Source: Vibrio sp. HDW18
GTDB lineage: Bacteria > Pseudomonadota > Gammaproteobacteria > Enterobacterales > Vibrionaceae
DNA: 64,000 nt
Assembly: GCF_011306175.1 (NCBI RefSeq)
Contig: NZ_CP049913.1
Coordinates: forward strand, 496,001-560,000
Reading direction: 5' to 3'
Part shown: positions 8,863 through 19,741 of the stretch, piece by piece
Numbering within the stretch: position 1 is the stretch's first letter
Layout: the number at the start of each line of letters is the position of its first letter
Position numbers and translations under genes: made by a program
Notes under the pieces: generated by a model
Told to the model about the DNA's origin: nothing
The model's input: only the letters and a program-made list of their open reading frames with translations
Databases searched by the model: none

Positions 8863-9933
8863 TTACGAGTTAAGTTCGTGATCATCATCAACACTGGGTA
8901 ACGCTTTCCATACCGCTTTGACCAGAGTGGCTAATGGAATAGCAAAAAACACCCCCCAAAAGCCCCATAATCCACCAAACACTAACACCGCCACAATAAT
9001 TGCTACTGGGTGCAGATTAACGGCTTCGGAAAAGAGCACTGGTACTAATACGTTGCCATCCAACACTTGGATGATGCTGTAAGCAATCAGCAGAGTATAA
9101 AAAGGTGGCGTCAGTCCCCATTGAAACAAAGCCACAATCGCCACCGGTACCGTTACCGCCGCCGCACCGATATAAGGAATTAATACCGAAAGTCCAACCG
9201 CGACCGCCAGCAGCACGGCGTAGCGTAAATCTAATATCGCGAAAGTGATATAACTGACCGTACCGACGATCACGATTTCCAGCACCTTACCGCGAATATA
9301 GTTAGAGATTTGTTGGTTCATCTCCTCCCATACTTTGGTCGCCAGCTTGCGATTACGCGGCAAAATACCGCTCGCCATATGCAACATTTGTTGTTTATCT
9401 TTGAGCAAGAAAAACACCAGTAAAGGCACCAAAATCAAATAAACTGCTAGCGTAGCTAAACTGATCAACGAGGCCAGTGAGCCTTTCAACACACTCTCAC
9501 CCATGCCGAGCACTTTATTTTTCGCATTACTGATCACCGGCTCAATAATTTCCAAATGAGCCAATTCAGGAAAGCGTTCGGGTAAACTGGTGATGAACTG
9601 CTGAGTACCGTTGTACATATTCGGTACATCATTAATTAAGTTGCCGACCTGCTTCCAAATCGTCGGTGCTAAACCAAACAGCGCCAGAATCATCAAGCCA
9701 GTAAACACGGTGATCACCAAAATCACCGCCAGCGTGCGCGGAATACGTAAGCGATGCAGTTGATGGACCGGCCACTCCAACAAATAAGCCAGCACAATCG
9801 CCACCAACAAAGGGGCAATCAAATGTCCGAAAAAATAGATGGTAATAAAGCCAAACAGCAAAATCGCAACTAAACTGGCCGCGTGTGGATCAGAGAAACG
9901 TCGTTTATACCAACGACTGATCATTTCAAACAT
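8863..9933 (-). CDS. perM: PerM, AI-2E transporter family membrane protein
   Basis: The 356-residue protein has about eight hydrophobic helices (for example IAPLLVAIVLAYLLEWPV and LPLLVFFLLKDKQQM-like segments). It also carries the family's conserved YIRGKVLEIVIVG stretch and the C-terminal LVFGGLWGFWGVFFAIPLA. The family was named for autoinducer-2 export by E. coli TqsA; PerM itself has been called a permease with an unknown substrate. Its start overlaps the end of the tusA-like gene by 8 bases, so the two are translationally coupled. The perM-bepA-arsC neighbourhood is shared with E. coli. Confidence 0.88.
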   Translation of the reverse strand: MFEMISRWYKRRFSDPHAASLVAILLFGFITIYFFGHLIAPLLVAIVLAYLLEWPVHQLHRLRIPRTLAVILVITVFTGLMILALFGLAPTIWKQVGNLINDVPNMYNGTQQFITSLPERFPELAHLEIIEPVISNAKNKVLGMGESVLKGSLASLISLATLAVYLILVPLLVFFLLKDKQQMLHMASGILPRNRKLATKVWEEMNQQISNYIRGKVLEIVIVGTVSYITFAILDLRYAVLLAVAVGLSVLIPYIGAAAVTVPVAIVALFQWGLTPPFYTLLIAYSIIQVLDGNVLVPVLFSEAVNLHPVAIIVAVLVFGGLWGFWGVFFAIPLATLVKAVWKALPSVDDDHELNS

Positions 9934-10162
9934 TCGAGCAACTCTCCTGGCTAACCATCAGCGAATCATACTCGCGATGTGGGGTACGCTGGCAGTGAAC
10001 AGGCAACTGAGCCATATATTGTTCAATATCGTGTAATGAGGCGGGATCGGCAATCAAAATAGTTAATGATTGATTGGGCAAGAGTGCCGCGGTGGCTCGC
10101 TTGGCTAGCAACAAAGCTATCGGGCAACGTTGCTGACGCAAATCGACAAGAATCGGTTCCAT
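9926..10162 (-). CDS. TusA/YedF-family sulfurtransferase-like small protein
   Basis: The 78-residue product has the SirA/TusA fold pattern: LVDLRQQRCPIALLLAKRAT contains the conserved Cys-Pro (about residues 13-14) that carries persulfide in TusA. It differs from TusA itself, which is needed for tRNA 2-thiolation, and is closer to the YedF-like paralogues of unknown role. The overlap with perM suggests joint expression and raises the possibility of a sulfur-related membrane function. That is inference from position only. It is divergent from bepA. Confidence 0.8.
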   Translation of the reverse strand: MEPILVDLRQQRCPIALLLAKRATAALLPNQSLTILIADPASLHDIEQYMAQLPVHCQRTPHREYDSLMVSQESCSNV

Positions 10163-10344
10163 TCTGGCGCTTAATCCTTAATATAGGTGACACATTGTAT
10201 CGGCTTTCGTTCAGGGTTACATCTATTGCCGTTGATAGCTAACAGATTTTAACAGGAAATTCACGGCACTAGCGCCGGATCTCGCAACCAATTGGCATCC
10301 ATTATGTCTTACTGGCAAATACATTCGGAGTATGCACCGCTATC

Positions 10345-11799
10345 ATGAAATTGTTCCCGACCCGCACCCTATTATGCTTGTGCATTGCCGCTCATTCATG
10401 CTTTACCTTGGCTCAAACAGAAAGCATCGAATTGCCGGATATCGGCACTGTCGCCGGAGCAACCTTAACCATAGATCAAGAGCTGATTTATGGTGATGCC
10501 TATATGCGCATGCTGCGTAATAGCCAGCCGGTGATTAATGATCCGGTACTTAATCAATACATCGATAATTTAGGCCACCGTTTGGTCGCCAATGCCAATG
10601 ATGTGAAAACGCCATTTACATTTTTTATGATCCGCGATCGCAATATCAACGCCTTTGCCTTCTTTGGCGGATATGTCGCGCTGCATTCAGGGCTGTTTTT
10701 ACATGCCCAGAGTGAAAGTGAACTCGCCTCGGTAATGGCGCACGAAATCGCTCACGTAACACAACGTCATTTGGCGCGCAGTATGGAAGAACAAGCACGC
10801 CGCTCTCCCGCAACCATTGCCGCACTGGCAGGCTCGTTACTATTAGCGATTGCCGCCCCAGAAGTTGGCATTGCCGCCATCAATGCCACCATGGCCGGCA
10901 GCATTCAAGGCCAGATTAACTACACGCGCAATAATGAAAAAGAAGCGGATCGATTTGGTATTGCGACCCTAGCCAAAGCGGGATTCGATGCTAATGCAAT
11001 GCCGCAATTCTTTGGCCGTCTCGCCGATGAATACCGTTATGCCAGTAAACCACCGCCAATGCTGCTCACTCACCCACTACCCGAAGATCGCATCACCGAT
11101 AGTCGGGAACGTGCACGGCAATATCCACCACTTCGTTGGACTCCGGATCTCGACTATCAGTTAGCGCGTGCGCGGATCATCGCCCGTTATGCCGGAATTG
11201 ATGCCGATGCCGCTTTAGATTGGTTTGCTCGTAATGAGAAAAAAATCAACCCAAACCTGCAGCCAGCCATTCAATATGGTAAGGCTTTAGTGTATCTCGA
11301 TTTAAAACAATTCGATCAAGCGGAGCCGCTGCTTAGCCAATTGGTCAGCCAGCAGCCTGACAACCCTTTTTACCTCGATGCGATCAGCGATTTGTATCTT
11401 GATACTCAACAAGCGGCCAAAGCGCAAAGTCGATTAGAAACTGCGCTCAAACAAACACCCAACAACCCAGTTTTGACCATAAACTATGCCAATGTACTGC
11501 TCAAACAGGATAAGTTTGCCGATGCCATTCGCATCTTGCAGCGCTATAGTCACGACCACCCCAATGATCTTAATGGATGGCAACTCCTGTCAGAGGCCAA
11601 TAACCGCTTAGGCAATAGTGCGGAAGAGCTTGCCGCACGCGCCGAAATCATGGCACTGCAAGCCAACTGGAACAAAGCCATTCAGTTTTACACTCAGGCC
11701 AGTCAACTGGTTGAACTCGGCAGCTTAGCTCAAGCCCGTTATGATGCACGAATAGATCAGTTGATGGTGCAGCGTGAACGCTTTTTATCACTCCAATAA
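10345..11799 (+). CDS. bepA: BepA (YfgC), periplasmic M48 metalloprotease/chaperone with TPR domain
   Basis: BepA helps assemble LptD and degrades stalled outer-membrane proteins. The 484-residue product has a Sec signal peptide ending near FTLAQT. The zinc motif HEIAH (H134, E135, H138) is in SVMAHEIAHVTQRH and the third ligand Glu is in NEKEADRFGI. Residues from about 290 to the end contain TPR helices (YLDLKQFDQAEPLLSQL, YLDTQQAAKAQSRLETAL). Length and domain order match E. coli BepA. The gene is followed after 22 bases by arsC, as in E. coli bepA-yfgD. Confidence 0.93.
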   Translation: MKLFPTRTLLCLCIAAHSCFTLAQTESIELPDIGTVAGATLTIDQELIYGDAYMRMLRNSQPVINDPVLNQYIDNLGHRLVANANDVKTPFTFFMIRDRNINAFAFFGGYVALHSGLFLHAQSESELASVMAHEIAHVTQRHLARSMEEQARRSPATIAALAGSLLLAIAAPEVGIAAINATMAGSIQGQINYTRNNEKEADRFGIATLAKAGFDANAMPQFFGRLADEYRYASKPPPMLLTHPLPEDRITDSRERARQYPPLRWTPDLDYQLARARIIARYAGIDADAALDWFARNEKKINPNLQPAIQYGKALVYLDLKQFDQAEPLLSQLVSQQPDNPFYLDAISDLYLDTQQAAKAQSRLETALKQTPNNPVLTINYANVLLKQDKFADAIRILQRYSHDHPNDLNGWQLLSEANNRLGNSAEELAARAEIMALQANWNKAIQFYTQASQLVELGSLAQARYDARIDQLMVQRERFLSLQ

Positions 11800-11821
11800 T
11801 AAAATCCGTTAAGGAGAAAGA

Positions 11822-12172
11822 ATGTCAGTCGTGATTTACCACAATCCGAAATGCTCGAAAAGTCGCGAAACTTTAGCGCTATTAACTCAGCAAGGGATCG
11901 CCCCACAAGTGATTGACTATTTACAGCAGGCGCCTTCAATACCAGAACTCAAGCAACTCTACCAGCAGCTAGGCTTGAGTGAAGTCCGTGGCATGATGCG
12001 CTGCAAAGACGATTTGTATCACGAGCTCCAGTTAGGTGATCACCAACTAAGTGATGACGCACTGTTTACCGCATTGGCGCAGCACCCAAAACTCCTCGAA
12101 CGGCCAATTGTGGTATGTCGTGGTCAGGCACGTCTTGGTCGTCCACCCGAGCAAGTGCTGGAAATTCTGTAA
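11822..12172 (+). CDS. arsC: ArsC-family arsenate reductase (glutaredoxin-type), YfgD-like
   Basis: The 116-residue protein has the ArsC signature with catalytic Cys11 in YHNPKCSKSRETL. The downstream RPIVV stretch carries the arginine that, with R-x-x-x-x motifs such as VRGMMRCKD, binds the oxyanion in ArsC. The family reduces arsenate to arsenite with glutathione and glutaredoxin, but chromosomal YfgD copies next to bepA are not part of an ars operon and may act on other substrates. No arsR, arsB or other arsenic genes are nearby. It is probably co-transcribed with bepA. Confidence 0.87.
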   Translation: MSVVIYHNPKCSKSRETLALLTQQGIAPQVIDYLQQAPSIPELKQLYQQLGLSEVRGMMRCKDDLYHELQLGDHQLSDDALFTALAQHPKLLERPIVVCRGQARLGRPPEQVLEIL

Positions 12173-12320
12173 ATACTCAGCAATAAGCAACGTGGGCGGG
12201 CTCCATTTAAAAACGCAAAAAACGCCCCTTTTGACCAACGATGATCTTTTTACCTATGGGCAACCCAAAACGCGGCGCTTAGCCATCGTCATCCGCCAAA
12301 ATGAGATCAAATTAGCACAT

Positions 12321-12350
12321 AAAAATAGCGCCTTAATTGGGCGCTATTTT
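12321..12350. terminator. Bidirectional terminator between arsC and the DUF2066 gene
   Basis: AAAATAGCGCC and GGCGCTATTTT form an 11 bp stem with A and T tracts on both sides, suiting both converging transcripts. Confidence 0.85.
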
Positions 12351-12374
12351 ATCCATCACATATCGCTAAATGAC

Positions 12375-13514
12375 TTAGCCTTGCCAAGTAAAATACAGCG
12401 TCACCGCTTGAGATGATGGCAGCTCAGGCTGCACGGGCAGCGAATCTGCTTGATTGCTCGGCGCCTCGACAGCAATCTCACCAGCGCTATACTCAGCGGG
12501 TGATGGAGAGGAGAAATCGGCAGCTGATGTATCGAGCAATACCGCTTGCCCCATTCTGAGCACTTCATTGCTGAACTCTTGTGCACTGGTCAGCAAATGC
12601 ACTTTAAACGTCACTTGAGCGCCCTGAATATTCAAAATCTCTAATGACGCGACCGAACTTAACCGCTTAAGTTTATTCTCGACCGTAAAGAAATCCGCCC
12701 CACTATTGAGCGGGCTAAACTGCGCAAGCACAAACTGAGAAGATTCACTGCTCACTACGACAGCACTTTTACGCGCGTAGTAATCACTGATTTGATCAAT
12801 CATATCACTGGCAGCTTGCGCGCCGGATGTTTGACCAGTCAAAGGGGCGGTCGGTTGCTGCAGCATCGAACTGGCTGATTGATCAAACAAACTCCAACGT
12901 AAATCCGCACCTTGGGCACGTATGACCAATACTGCATCGGTTGGATAGCGCTGACTGGCGACACTGATTGGATTGACAAAACCGCCCCACAAATCCGCCA
13001 CTTGTACCCCGGTCACATCATCAAAATCACCGACCGGAACGGTCAAAGGTAAGCCACGCGCCCGCGCGCGTGCTTTGATCTGGTTTAGCCATTGAGTATC
13101 AGAGTGCTCCCAAGCAATCGTGCGATCATAGTTTGCCTCTTCAACCAGCCAAACTAACAAGTTACTGCGATTTTCGGGCCAAAAAGGCAACTGCGCTTGG
13201 GTGAGCAAGGCACGAATATGTGGTGCACTGAATTGTAACCGCATCACAGGCTGTGAGCCCTGCTGCAGAGTGCTGAACTGGGTAATGTACTGATTGCTTT
13301 GGCGCAGTGCTTTTTGTACCGCCTCATTGGTCAGAGCCGCTTGACTACCGGTCGCACGTACAATCACCTCTTGCATGGCACGGACACGTGCGGCAGCATC
13401 AGCATCGCTTTGTTGCAGATCCAGCACTACTTCGGTTTGATACAAGTTGACTTGAGTGAGTGCGAGGGCGGGAAAGGTCAGCAATCCCAGCATCAACACA
13501 ACTAAATAGCGCAT
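12375..13514 (-). CDS. DUF2066-domain exported protein
   Basis: The 379-residue protein starts with a clear Sec signal peptide (MRYLVVLMLGLLTFPALALT). Its N-terminal half has the DUF2066 pattern: DAAARVRAMQEVIVRATGSQ and WPENRSNLLVWLVEEANYDR. Its function is unknown. In many gammaproteobacteria the family sits beside hda and the purM or uraA genes; here uraA is the divergent neighbour but hda is not present. The C-terminal 60 residues are Ser, Pro and Glu rich (FSSPSPAEYSAGEIAVEAPS) and probably disordered. Confidence 0.78.
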   Translation of the reverse strand: MRYLVVLMLGLLTFPALALTQVNLYQTEVVLDLQQSDADAAARVRAMQEVIVRATGSQAALTNEAVQKALRQSNQYITQFSTLQQGSQPVMRLQFSAPHIRALLTQAQLPFWPENRSNLLVWLVEEANYDRTIAWEHSDTQWLNQIKARARARGLPLTVPVGDFDDVTGVQVADLWGGFVNPISVASQRYPTDAVLVIRAQGADLRWSLFDQSASSMLQQPTAPLTGQTSGAQAASDMIDQISDYYARKSAVVVSSESSQFVLAQFSPLNSGADFFTVENKLKRLSSVASLEILNIQGAQVTFKVHLLTSAQEFSNEVLRMGQAVLLDTSAADFSSPSPAEYSAGEIAVEAPSNQADSLPVQPELPSSQAVTLYFTWQG

Positions 13515-13673
13515 ACTATACCTACATTCTGTTTACTGAATGACGATGATAAGCAACTATCCCTCGTTCAGCAAGGCAGACAGACTAGCGTTCCGTATTT
13601 GAATTGGTGCGACGCGATCTAGGTCATTATCCAATAGCAACCAATAATTCTGGCATTTTTTGATCTCACTGCC

Positions 13674-13689
13674 TCGCAATCGATTGCAG
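13674..13689 (+). promoter_or_regulatory. Candidate PurR-type operator upstream of uraA
   Basis: TCGCAATCGATTGCAG holds the perfect palindrome GCAATCGATTGC. It matches the E. coli PurR consensus ANGCAANCGNTTNCNT at every specified base except the first and last. It lies 47 bases before the uraA start. PurR control of uracil uptake would be reasonable but is inference. Confidence 0.5.
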
Positions 13690-13735
13690 AAATGGTAAAC
13701 TCTCGCGAATTTTTATTTGCATCAGGGAAAATACG

Positions 13736-14989
13736 ATGAAAAATGCCATCCAAGGCGCGCAAATGCTGTTTGTTGCATTTGGAGCGTTGGTTCTGGTTCC
13801 ATTGCTGACGGGATTAGATCCCAATGTCGCACTATTCGGTGCCGGTTTCGGAACACTGCTTTTTCAATTCATTACCCGCCGCTCAGTTCCTATCTTCCTC
13901 GCCTCCTCATTTGCTTTTATTGCCCCAATCATGTTCGGTATCCAAACTTGGGGGATCCCAGCAACCATGGGTGGCTTGATGGCAGCTGGTGCGGTGTATA
14001 TCTTCCTCGGTTGTGTCATCAAATTACGTGGCGTTGCCATCATCCATAAACTGCTACCACCAGTGGTGGTTGGCCCTGTCATAATGGTGATTGGTTTAGG
14101 GCTGGCGCCGGCAGCGGTCAATATGGCGCTTGGTAAAACGGGAGATGGCGCTCTGCAACTCATCGACCCACAAGCAGCATTGTGGATCTCGTGTCTCTCG
14201 CTGCTAGTCACGGTTGTCTTTAGCGTGTTCGCCAAGGGCTTTTTCAAGCTGGTGCCAATCTTGGCTGGCATTATTAGCGGCTATGCGTTGTCACTGGTGA
14301 TGGGCGTGGTTGATTTTACAGCGGTCGAACAAGCGGCTTGGCTGGCGTTGCCAAACTTTACCTTTCCTGAATTTAACATCAACGCCATTCTATTTATGAT
14401 CCCAGTCGCGATTGCTCCTGCGGTTGAGCATGTGGGCGATATGTTGGCCATTTCTAACGTGACCAACAAAGATTATCTAAAAAAACCAGGCTTACACCGC
14501 ACAATTGCTGGTGATGGAGTAGCGACCATGGCCGCGACTATGCTTGGCGCGCCACCAAACACCACCTACAGTGAAGTGACCGGTGCCGTTATGCTAACCC
14601 GCGCATTTAATCCGGCGATCATGACTTGGGCAGCCATCACCGCTATTATCCTCGCTCTGGTGGGTAAACTCGGCGCATTACTGCAAACCATTCCAGTGCC
14701 GGTGATGGGCGGTATTATGATCTTGCTGTTTGGTTCGATTGCCACGGTAGGTTTGAATACGCTGATCAAAAATCAGGTAGATCTGCACAAATCACGCAAT
14801 TTAGTGATTGTCGCGGTAACCTTAGTGTTTGGTATCGGCGGCATGGCATTTGGTGTCAGTGATTTCAGCCTACAAGGGGTGAGCTTGTGCGGCATCGTTG
14901 CAATTGCGCTCAACCTCATTCTGCCAAAAGACTTAGGTGAAAACCACGTCGTGGACAATGCGCAAATGGAACAACAAGCGCGAGATTAA
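13736..14989 (+). CDS. uraA: UraA-type uracil permease (NCS2 family)
   Basis: The 417-residue membrane protein is the uracil:proton symporter type. Family marks include the first-helix sequence FGALVLVPLLTGLDPNVAL, the conserved SSFAFIAPIMFG, the APAVEHVGDMLAIS segment with the substrate-binding Glu, and the GDGVATMAATMLGAPPNTTY block. It would supply uracil to Upp, whose gene in this window lies 47 kb away on the opposite strand. In E. coli the two form an upp-uraA operon. The start at 13736 follows an AGGGAAA ribosome site. Confidence 0.92.
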   Translation: MKNAIQGAQMLFVAFGALVLVPLLTGLDPNVALFGAGFGTLLFQFITRRSVPIFLASSFAFIAPIMFGIQTWGIPATMGGLMAAGAVYIFLGCVIKLRGVAIIHKLLPPVVVGPVIMVIGLGLAPAAVNMALGKTGDGALQLIDPQAALWISCLSLLVTVVFSVFAKGFFKLVPILAGIISGYALSLVMGVVDFTAVEQAAWLALPNFTFPEFNINAILFMIPVAIAPAVEHVGDMLAISNVTNKDYLKKPGLHRTIAGDGVATMAATMLGAPPNTTYSEVTGAVMLTRAFNPAIMTWAAITAIILALVGKLGALLQTIPVPVMGGIMILLFGSIATVGLNTLIKNQVDLHKSRNLVIVAVTLVFGIGGMAFGVSDFSLQGVSLCGIVAIALNLILPKDLGENHVVDNAQMEQQARD

Positions 14990-15042
14990 TCTCCCAACGA
15001 CATTATAATCTCGCAGCATCATTCATCTCGCGATAGTAAAGC

Positions 15043-15069
15043 AACGGCCTTGATCAAGGCCGTTTTTAT
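15043..15069 (+). terminator. uraA terminator
   Basis: AACGGCCTTG and CAAGGCCGTT form a near-continuous palindrome followed by TTTATTT, 53 bases after the uraA stop. Confidence 0.85.
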
Positions 15070-15078
15070 TTAGCACGG

Positions 15079-15561
15079 CTAAATATCCGCTTGGCACAAT
15101 TCGGCAAACTGACCGCGCGTTAAACGTGCCAAATCTTGGGGAGATAACTCAATTTCTAAGCCGCGTTTACCGGCACTGACACAAATGGTCGCTTGGCATG
15201 CTGCGCTCTGGTGAATAAACGTTGGCAATAATTTTTTTTGACCAAGTGGGCTGATCCCACCCACCACATAACCAGTGGTTTTCTCTGCAATATCCGGCTT
15301 GGCCATCTCTGCTTTTTTGGCGTGTGCCGCTTTGGCGGCTAATTTTAAATTCAGTTTTAAATCAACCGGAATGATCGCCACCGCGAGATTTTTCTCTTCA
15401 CCATTAAGGCAAAACAGTAAGGTTTTAAACACTTGTTTAGGATCTTGACCAAGCGCCTGCGCGGCCTCTAAGCCATAACTGGTGTGGTTCGGATCATGTT
15501 GGTATTGATGAATGGTATGAGAGATTTTATTTTTCTTGGCAAGATTAATCGCAGGCGTCAT
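15079..15561 (-). CDS. ybaK: YbaK/EbsC family Cys-tRNA(Pro)/Cys-tRNA(Cys) deacylase
   Basis: YbaK hydrolyses cysteine mischarged on tRNA-Pro by prolyl-tRNA synthetase. The 160-residue protein matches the family in length. It shows the conserved DLKLNLKLAAKAAHAKKAEM segment with the catalytic Lys, and the GYVVGGISPLGQKKLLPTFI block that shapes the substrate pocket. It appears to be a single-gene transcription unit, convergent with uraA. Confidence 0.92.
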   Translation of the reverse strand: MTPAINLAKKNKISHTIHQYQHDPNHTSYGLEAAQALGQDPKQVFKTLLFCLNGEEKNLAVAIIPVDLKLNLKLAAKAAHAKKAEMAKPDIAEKTTGYVVGGISPLGQKKLLPTFIHQSAACQATICVSAGKRGLEIELSPQDLARLTRGQFAELCQADI

Positions 15562-15634
15562 AAATCGCGTATCCTCATTGACTCACCCTACTGGTTGGGC
15601 AGATAAAGCTCGCTTCCATATTGAAATGGAAAAC

Positions 15635-15657
15635 AAAAAAGCGGTGTTTTACACCGC
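15635..15657 (-). terminator. ushA terminator
   Basis: On the minus strand GCGGTGT and ACACCGC form a 7 bp stem closed by AAA and followed by TTTTTTG, 40 bases after ushA. Confidence 0.85.
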
Positions 15658-15697
15658 CTGTCACTAAACGCAATTCAACCCATACAGTCAAATCTTA

Positions 15698-17359
15698 TTA
15701 ACGATAAACAATTTCACCGGCTGGAGCGAAACGTTTGATGTCAATCGGACTCTGGGCTTCAAGGAAATCTTTCAAGACTTCCGCATCGACAAATCCAGTA
15801 TTCACATACCCGGGATGATCGGAAATTTTTGGATAACCATCACCGCCTGCCGCATTAAAACTGGGTAGCGTGAAACGATAAGTCTGATCCAACTGCAGCG
15901 GTTTACCCGCGATTTGCACATCAGTGACTTTACCGTTGGCCACTGTCAGCGCAATTCCAGCAAACTGAGCATAGGCTCCCGAATCAACCGGCTTAGTCGC
16001 CACCACGTTCAGATAATCCAGCACTTCCTGACCATTCATATCCACGTAGCTCACGATGTTGCCAAACGGCTGCACTTTCAACACATCTTTATAAGTGATA
16101 TCACCAGCGGGGATCGAATCACGCACACCACCCGAGTTCATAATGCCAAAATCCGCTTTGGCACGCTGCATATGGGCAAGTGCAATCATCCGCCCTAAAT
16201 TAGTTTGCTGAAAGCGCACAACATGTCGATCACCCTCCAACTTACCATTGCTATCGGCAATTTTTACCCCCAGTTGCTGTTGGCCTTTTTCCTGATAAGG
16301 GCGCAGAAATTCCAATAGCTCCACATCTTGCTGAATTTCCGTAGTGGCAAATACGTGCTGTGTTTGACCATTAACATCAACTTTATTTTTTAAGTTCACA
16401 GGGATCAGATCATAGCTGACCATATTCAGCTCACCATTACGGAACTCATAATCGGCACGGCCCACGAATTTGCCCCATTCGTAAGCTTGTACGATGTAAG
16501 TGCCATTTTGGAAATCCGGCTTACATTGATCGCCCGGTTTAAAGTTCTTGGTGATCAGATTCGGCCCTTCCATACACACCGGTTCTTGTGAGTGACCACC
16601 AACAATCATATCGAGCTCACCTGCAGGCAGATAACGTGCTAAAGCCACATCACCCGGCGCATTCACTCCATGCTCACCATTTTGGTAGTGCCCCATGTGG
16701 GTAACCGCAATGATCAGATCCGGCTTCTCTTTTTTCTTCAGCTCAGCGATCACTTGCTTGGCTTCTGGTTTGGGATCGCGAAAATCGATACCTGTGATAA
16801 ATTCAGGGTTGCCAATTTTTGCCGTATCTTCCGTGGTCAGCCCGATAACAGCAATCTTGATCCCTTGCTTATCAAAGATATGGTACGGTTCAAATAGGCG
16901 CTTGCCGGTGGCTTGGTCATAAATATTGGCTGACAGCATCGGGAAATTGGCCCACTGTTGCTGCTTAAACAGCACTTCGAGTGGGTTATCAAACTCATGA
17001 TTCCCAAGCGCCATTGCATCGTAACCAATTTTACTCATGCCTTTAAAATCGGGCTCGGCATCTTGCAGATCAGACTCTGGTACGCCAGTGTTGATGTCGC
17101 CCCCCGAGAGCAGCAACACACTACCACCCTGCGCTTCAATCTCCGCTCTTAGCTGATCAATCAGTGTTTTGCGAGCGGCCATGCCATATTCACCATATTG
17201 ATTCTGCCAAAAACGGCCATGATGATCGTTGGTGTGTAAAATGGTCAATCGGTAAGTTTGGTCGGCTTGCCACTGATGTGTTGGCTGAGTGACACACCCG
17301 GCCAAAGAAGCGGCGATCGCGACACCGAGTAAAGATTTTAGAATAGGCTTTAATTGCAT
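15698..17359 (-). CDS. ushA: UshA/NutA-type lipoprotein 5'-nucleotidase/UDP-sugar hydrolase
   Basis: The 553-residue enzyme cleaves nucleotides and UDP-sugars outside the cytoplasm so the cell can use the nucleoside and phosphate. The leader ends ASLAGCVTQ with a lipobox Cys, as in Vibrio NutA, whereas E. coli UshA is a soluble periplasmic enzyme. The metallophosphatase core shows TILHTNDHHGRF, the GNHEFDNP motif and GGHSQEPV, and the C-terminal nucleotide-binding domain includes NSGGVRDSIPAGDIT and FNAAGGDGYPK. Two in-frame ATGs are six bases apart. I chose 17359 because the AAAGG site is seven bases before it and only one base before the upstream ATG. Confidence 0.93.
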   Translation of the reverse strand: MQLKPILKSLLGVAIAASLAGCVTQPTHQWQADQTYRLTILHTNDHHGRFWQNQYGEYGMAARKTLIDQLRAEIEAQGGSVLLLSGGDINTGVPESDLQDAEPDFKGMSKIGYDAMALGNHEFDNPLEVLFKQQQWANFPMLSANIYDQATGKRLFEPYHIFDKQGIKIAVIGLTTEDTAKIGNPEFITGIDFRDPKPEAKQVIAELKKKEKPDLIIAVTHMGHYQNGEHGVNAPGDVALARYLPAGELDMIVGGHSQEPVCMEGPNLITKNFKPGDQCKPDFQNGTYIVQAYEWGKFVGRADYEFRNGELNMVSYDLIPVNLKNKVDVNGQTQHVFATTEIQQDVELLEFLRPYQEKGQQQLGVKIADSNGKLEGDRHVVRFQQTNLGRMIALAHMQRAKADFGIMNSGGVRDSIPAGDITYKDVLKVQPFGNIVSYVDMNGQEVLDYLNVVATKPVDSGAYAQFAGIALTVANGKVTDVQIAGKPLQLDQTYRFTLPSFNAAGGDGYPKISDHPGYVNTGFVDAEVLKDFLEAQSPIDIKRFAPAGEIVYR

Positions 17360-17603
17360 TGTCATACCTTTGATCGGAAAAAACCACGGCTAAAAAGTGC
17401 AGATGAGCAATCGTATCGCCGCGAGCTAACATCCTACACGCGGCGGATCACACGATTAAAACTCGCTTGAGTCTAAAATAACATAAGTAATGCGACAGCT
17501 TAATTGCATATTTATGTCGCTCAGATCACTTAAAACCACCAATAGCGGCCTGCAATCGGCTCAGACTACCATCGGACAAAACACGATCGACGAACACCAC
17601 AAT

Positions 17604-17628
17604 GAAAAAGGCCACCTGTCGGTGGGCT
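17604..17628 (-). terminator. kdsA operon terminator
   Basis: On the minus strand CCACC and GGTGG pair around GACA, followed by CCTTTTTCATTG, 31 bases after kdsA. The stem is short. Confidence 0.6.
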
Positions 17629-17658
17629 TAAATCGATGCTAGAGCGAAAAATCTCCGC

Positions 17659-19342
<1,684 letters not shown>

Positions 19343-19357
19343 GAGCCTGCCCTGACC

Positions 19358-19741
19358 TTAACTAAACAGAAGAGGAGCTTTGGCGATCGCAATTTTACCA
19401 GCCATCGCCAACCAACCTAATGCGCCAAAAAAGGCAAAACTGCGCAGCAGTTTGTTGCGACCGAGCTTAAGCGCAAAGAAGCCTAACGCGATATAAGCCA
19501 ATACACAGGTGAATTTCTCAGTCATCCACGGCGCAGCATCGGTAAAAGGAATAAAGCCGGTGATCATGACCAGAGCAATCCCCGATAACAGCAATAACGT
19601 GTCGTTGATATGGGGAAAAAATTTGAAAAACTTACGCTCAAGATGCACTGAGTCGATCATCATCAACACATAGCGAATCGATAACAGCATGGCGCTCACG
19701 CCAATCGTCAATAGATGAAAATGTTTTAATCCTTCGTACAT
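19358..19741 (-). CDS. sirB2: SirB2 (YchQ)-family small integral membrane protein
   Basis: The 127-residue protein has four hydrophobic stretches (HLLTIGVSAMLLSIRYVLMM, LLLLSGIALVMITGFIPF, FTCVLAYIALGFFALKLG and FAFFGALGWLAMAGKIAIA). This is the SirB2 fold, of unknown function. I chose the ATG at 19741 because it has a GGGA ribosome site about eight bases upstream. The Met three codons earlier (19750) is too close to it. Either start lies inside the last codons of prmC, so the two genes are translationally coupled. Confidence 0.87.
   Translation of the reverse strand: MYEGLKHFHLLTIGVSAMLLSIRYVLMMIDSVHLERKFFKFFPHINDTLLLLSGIALVMITGFIPFTDAAPWMTEKFTCVLAYIALGFFALKLGRNKLLRSFAFFGALGWLAMAGKIAIAKAPLLFS

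Noticed and set aside
12051..12416. Plus-strand ORF of 121 residues across the arsC end
   Set aside because: It overlaps arsC in another frame and contains the arsC/DUF2066 terminator; no family features.
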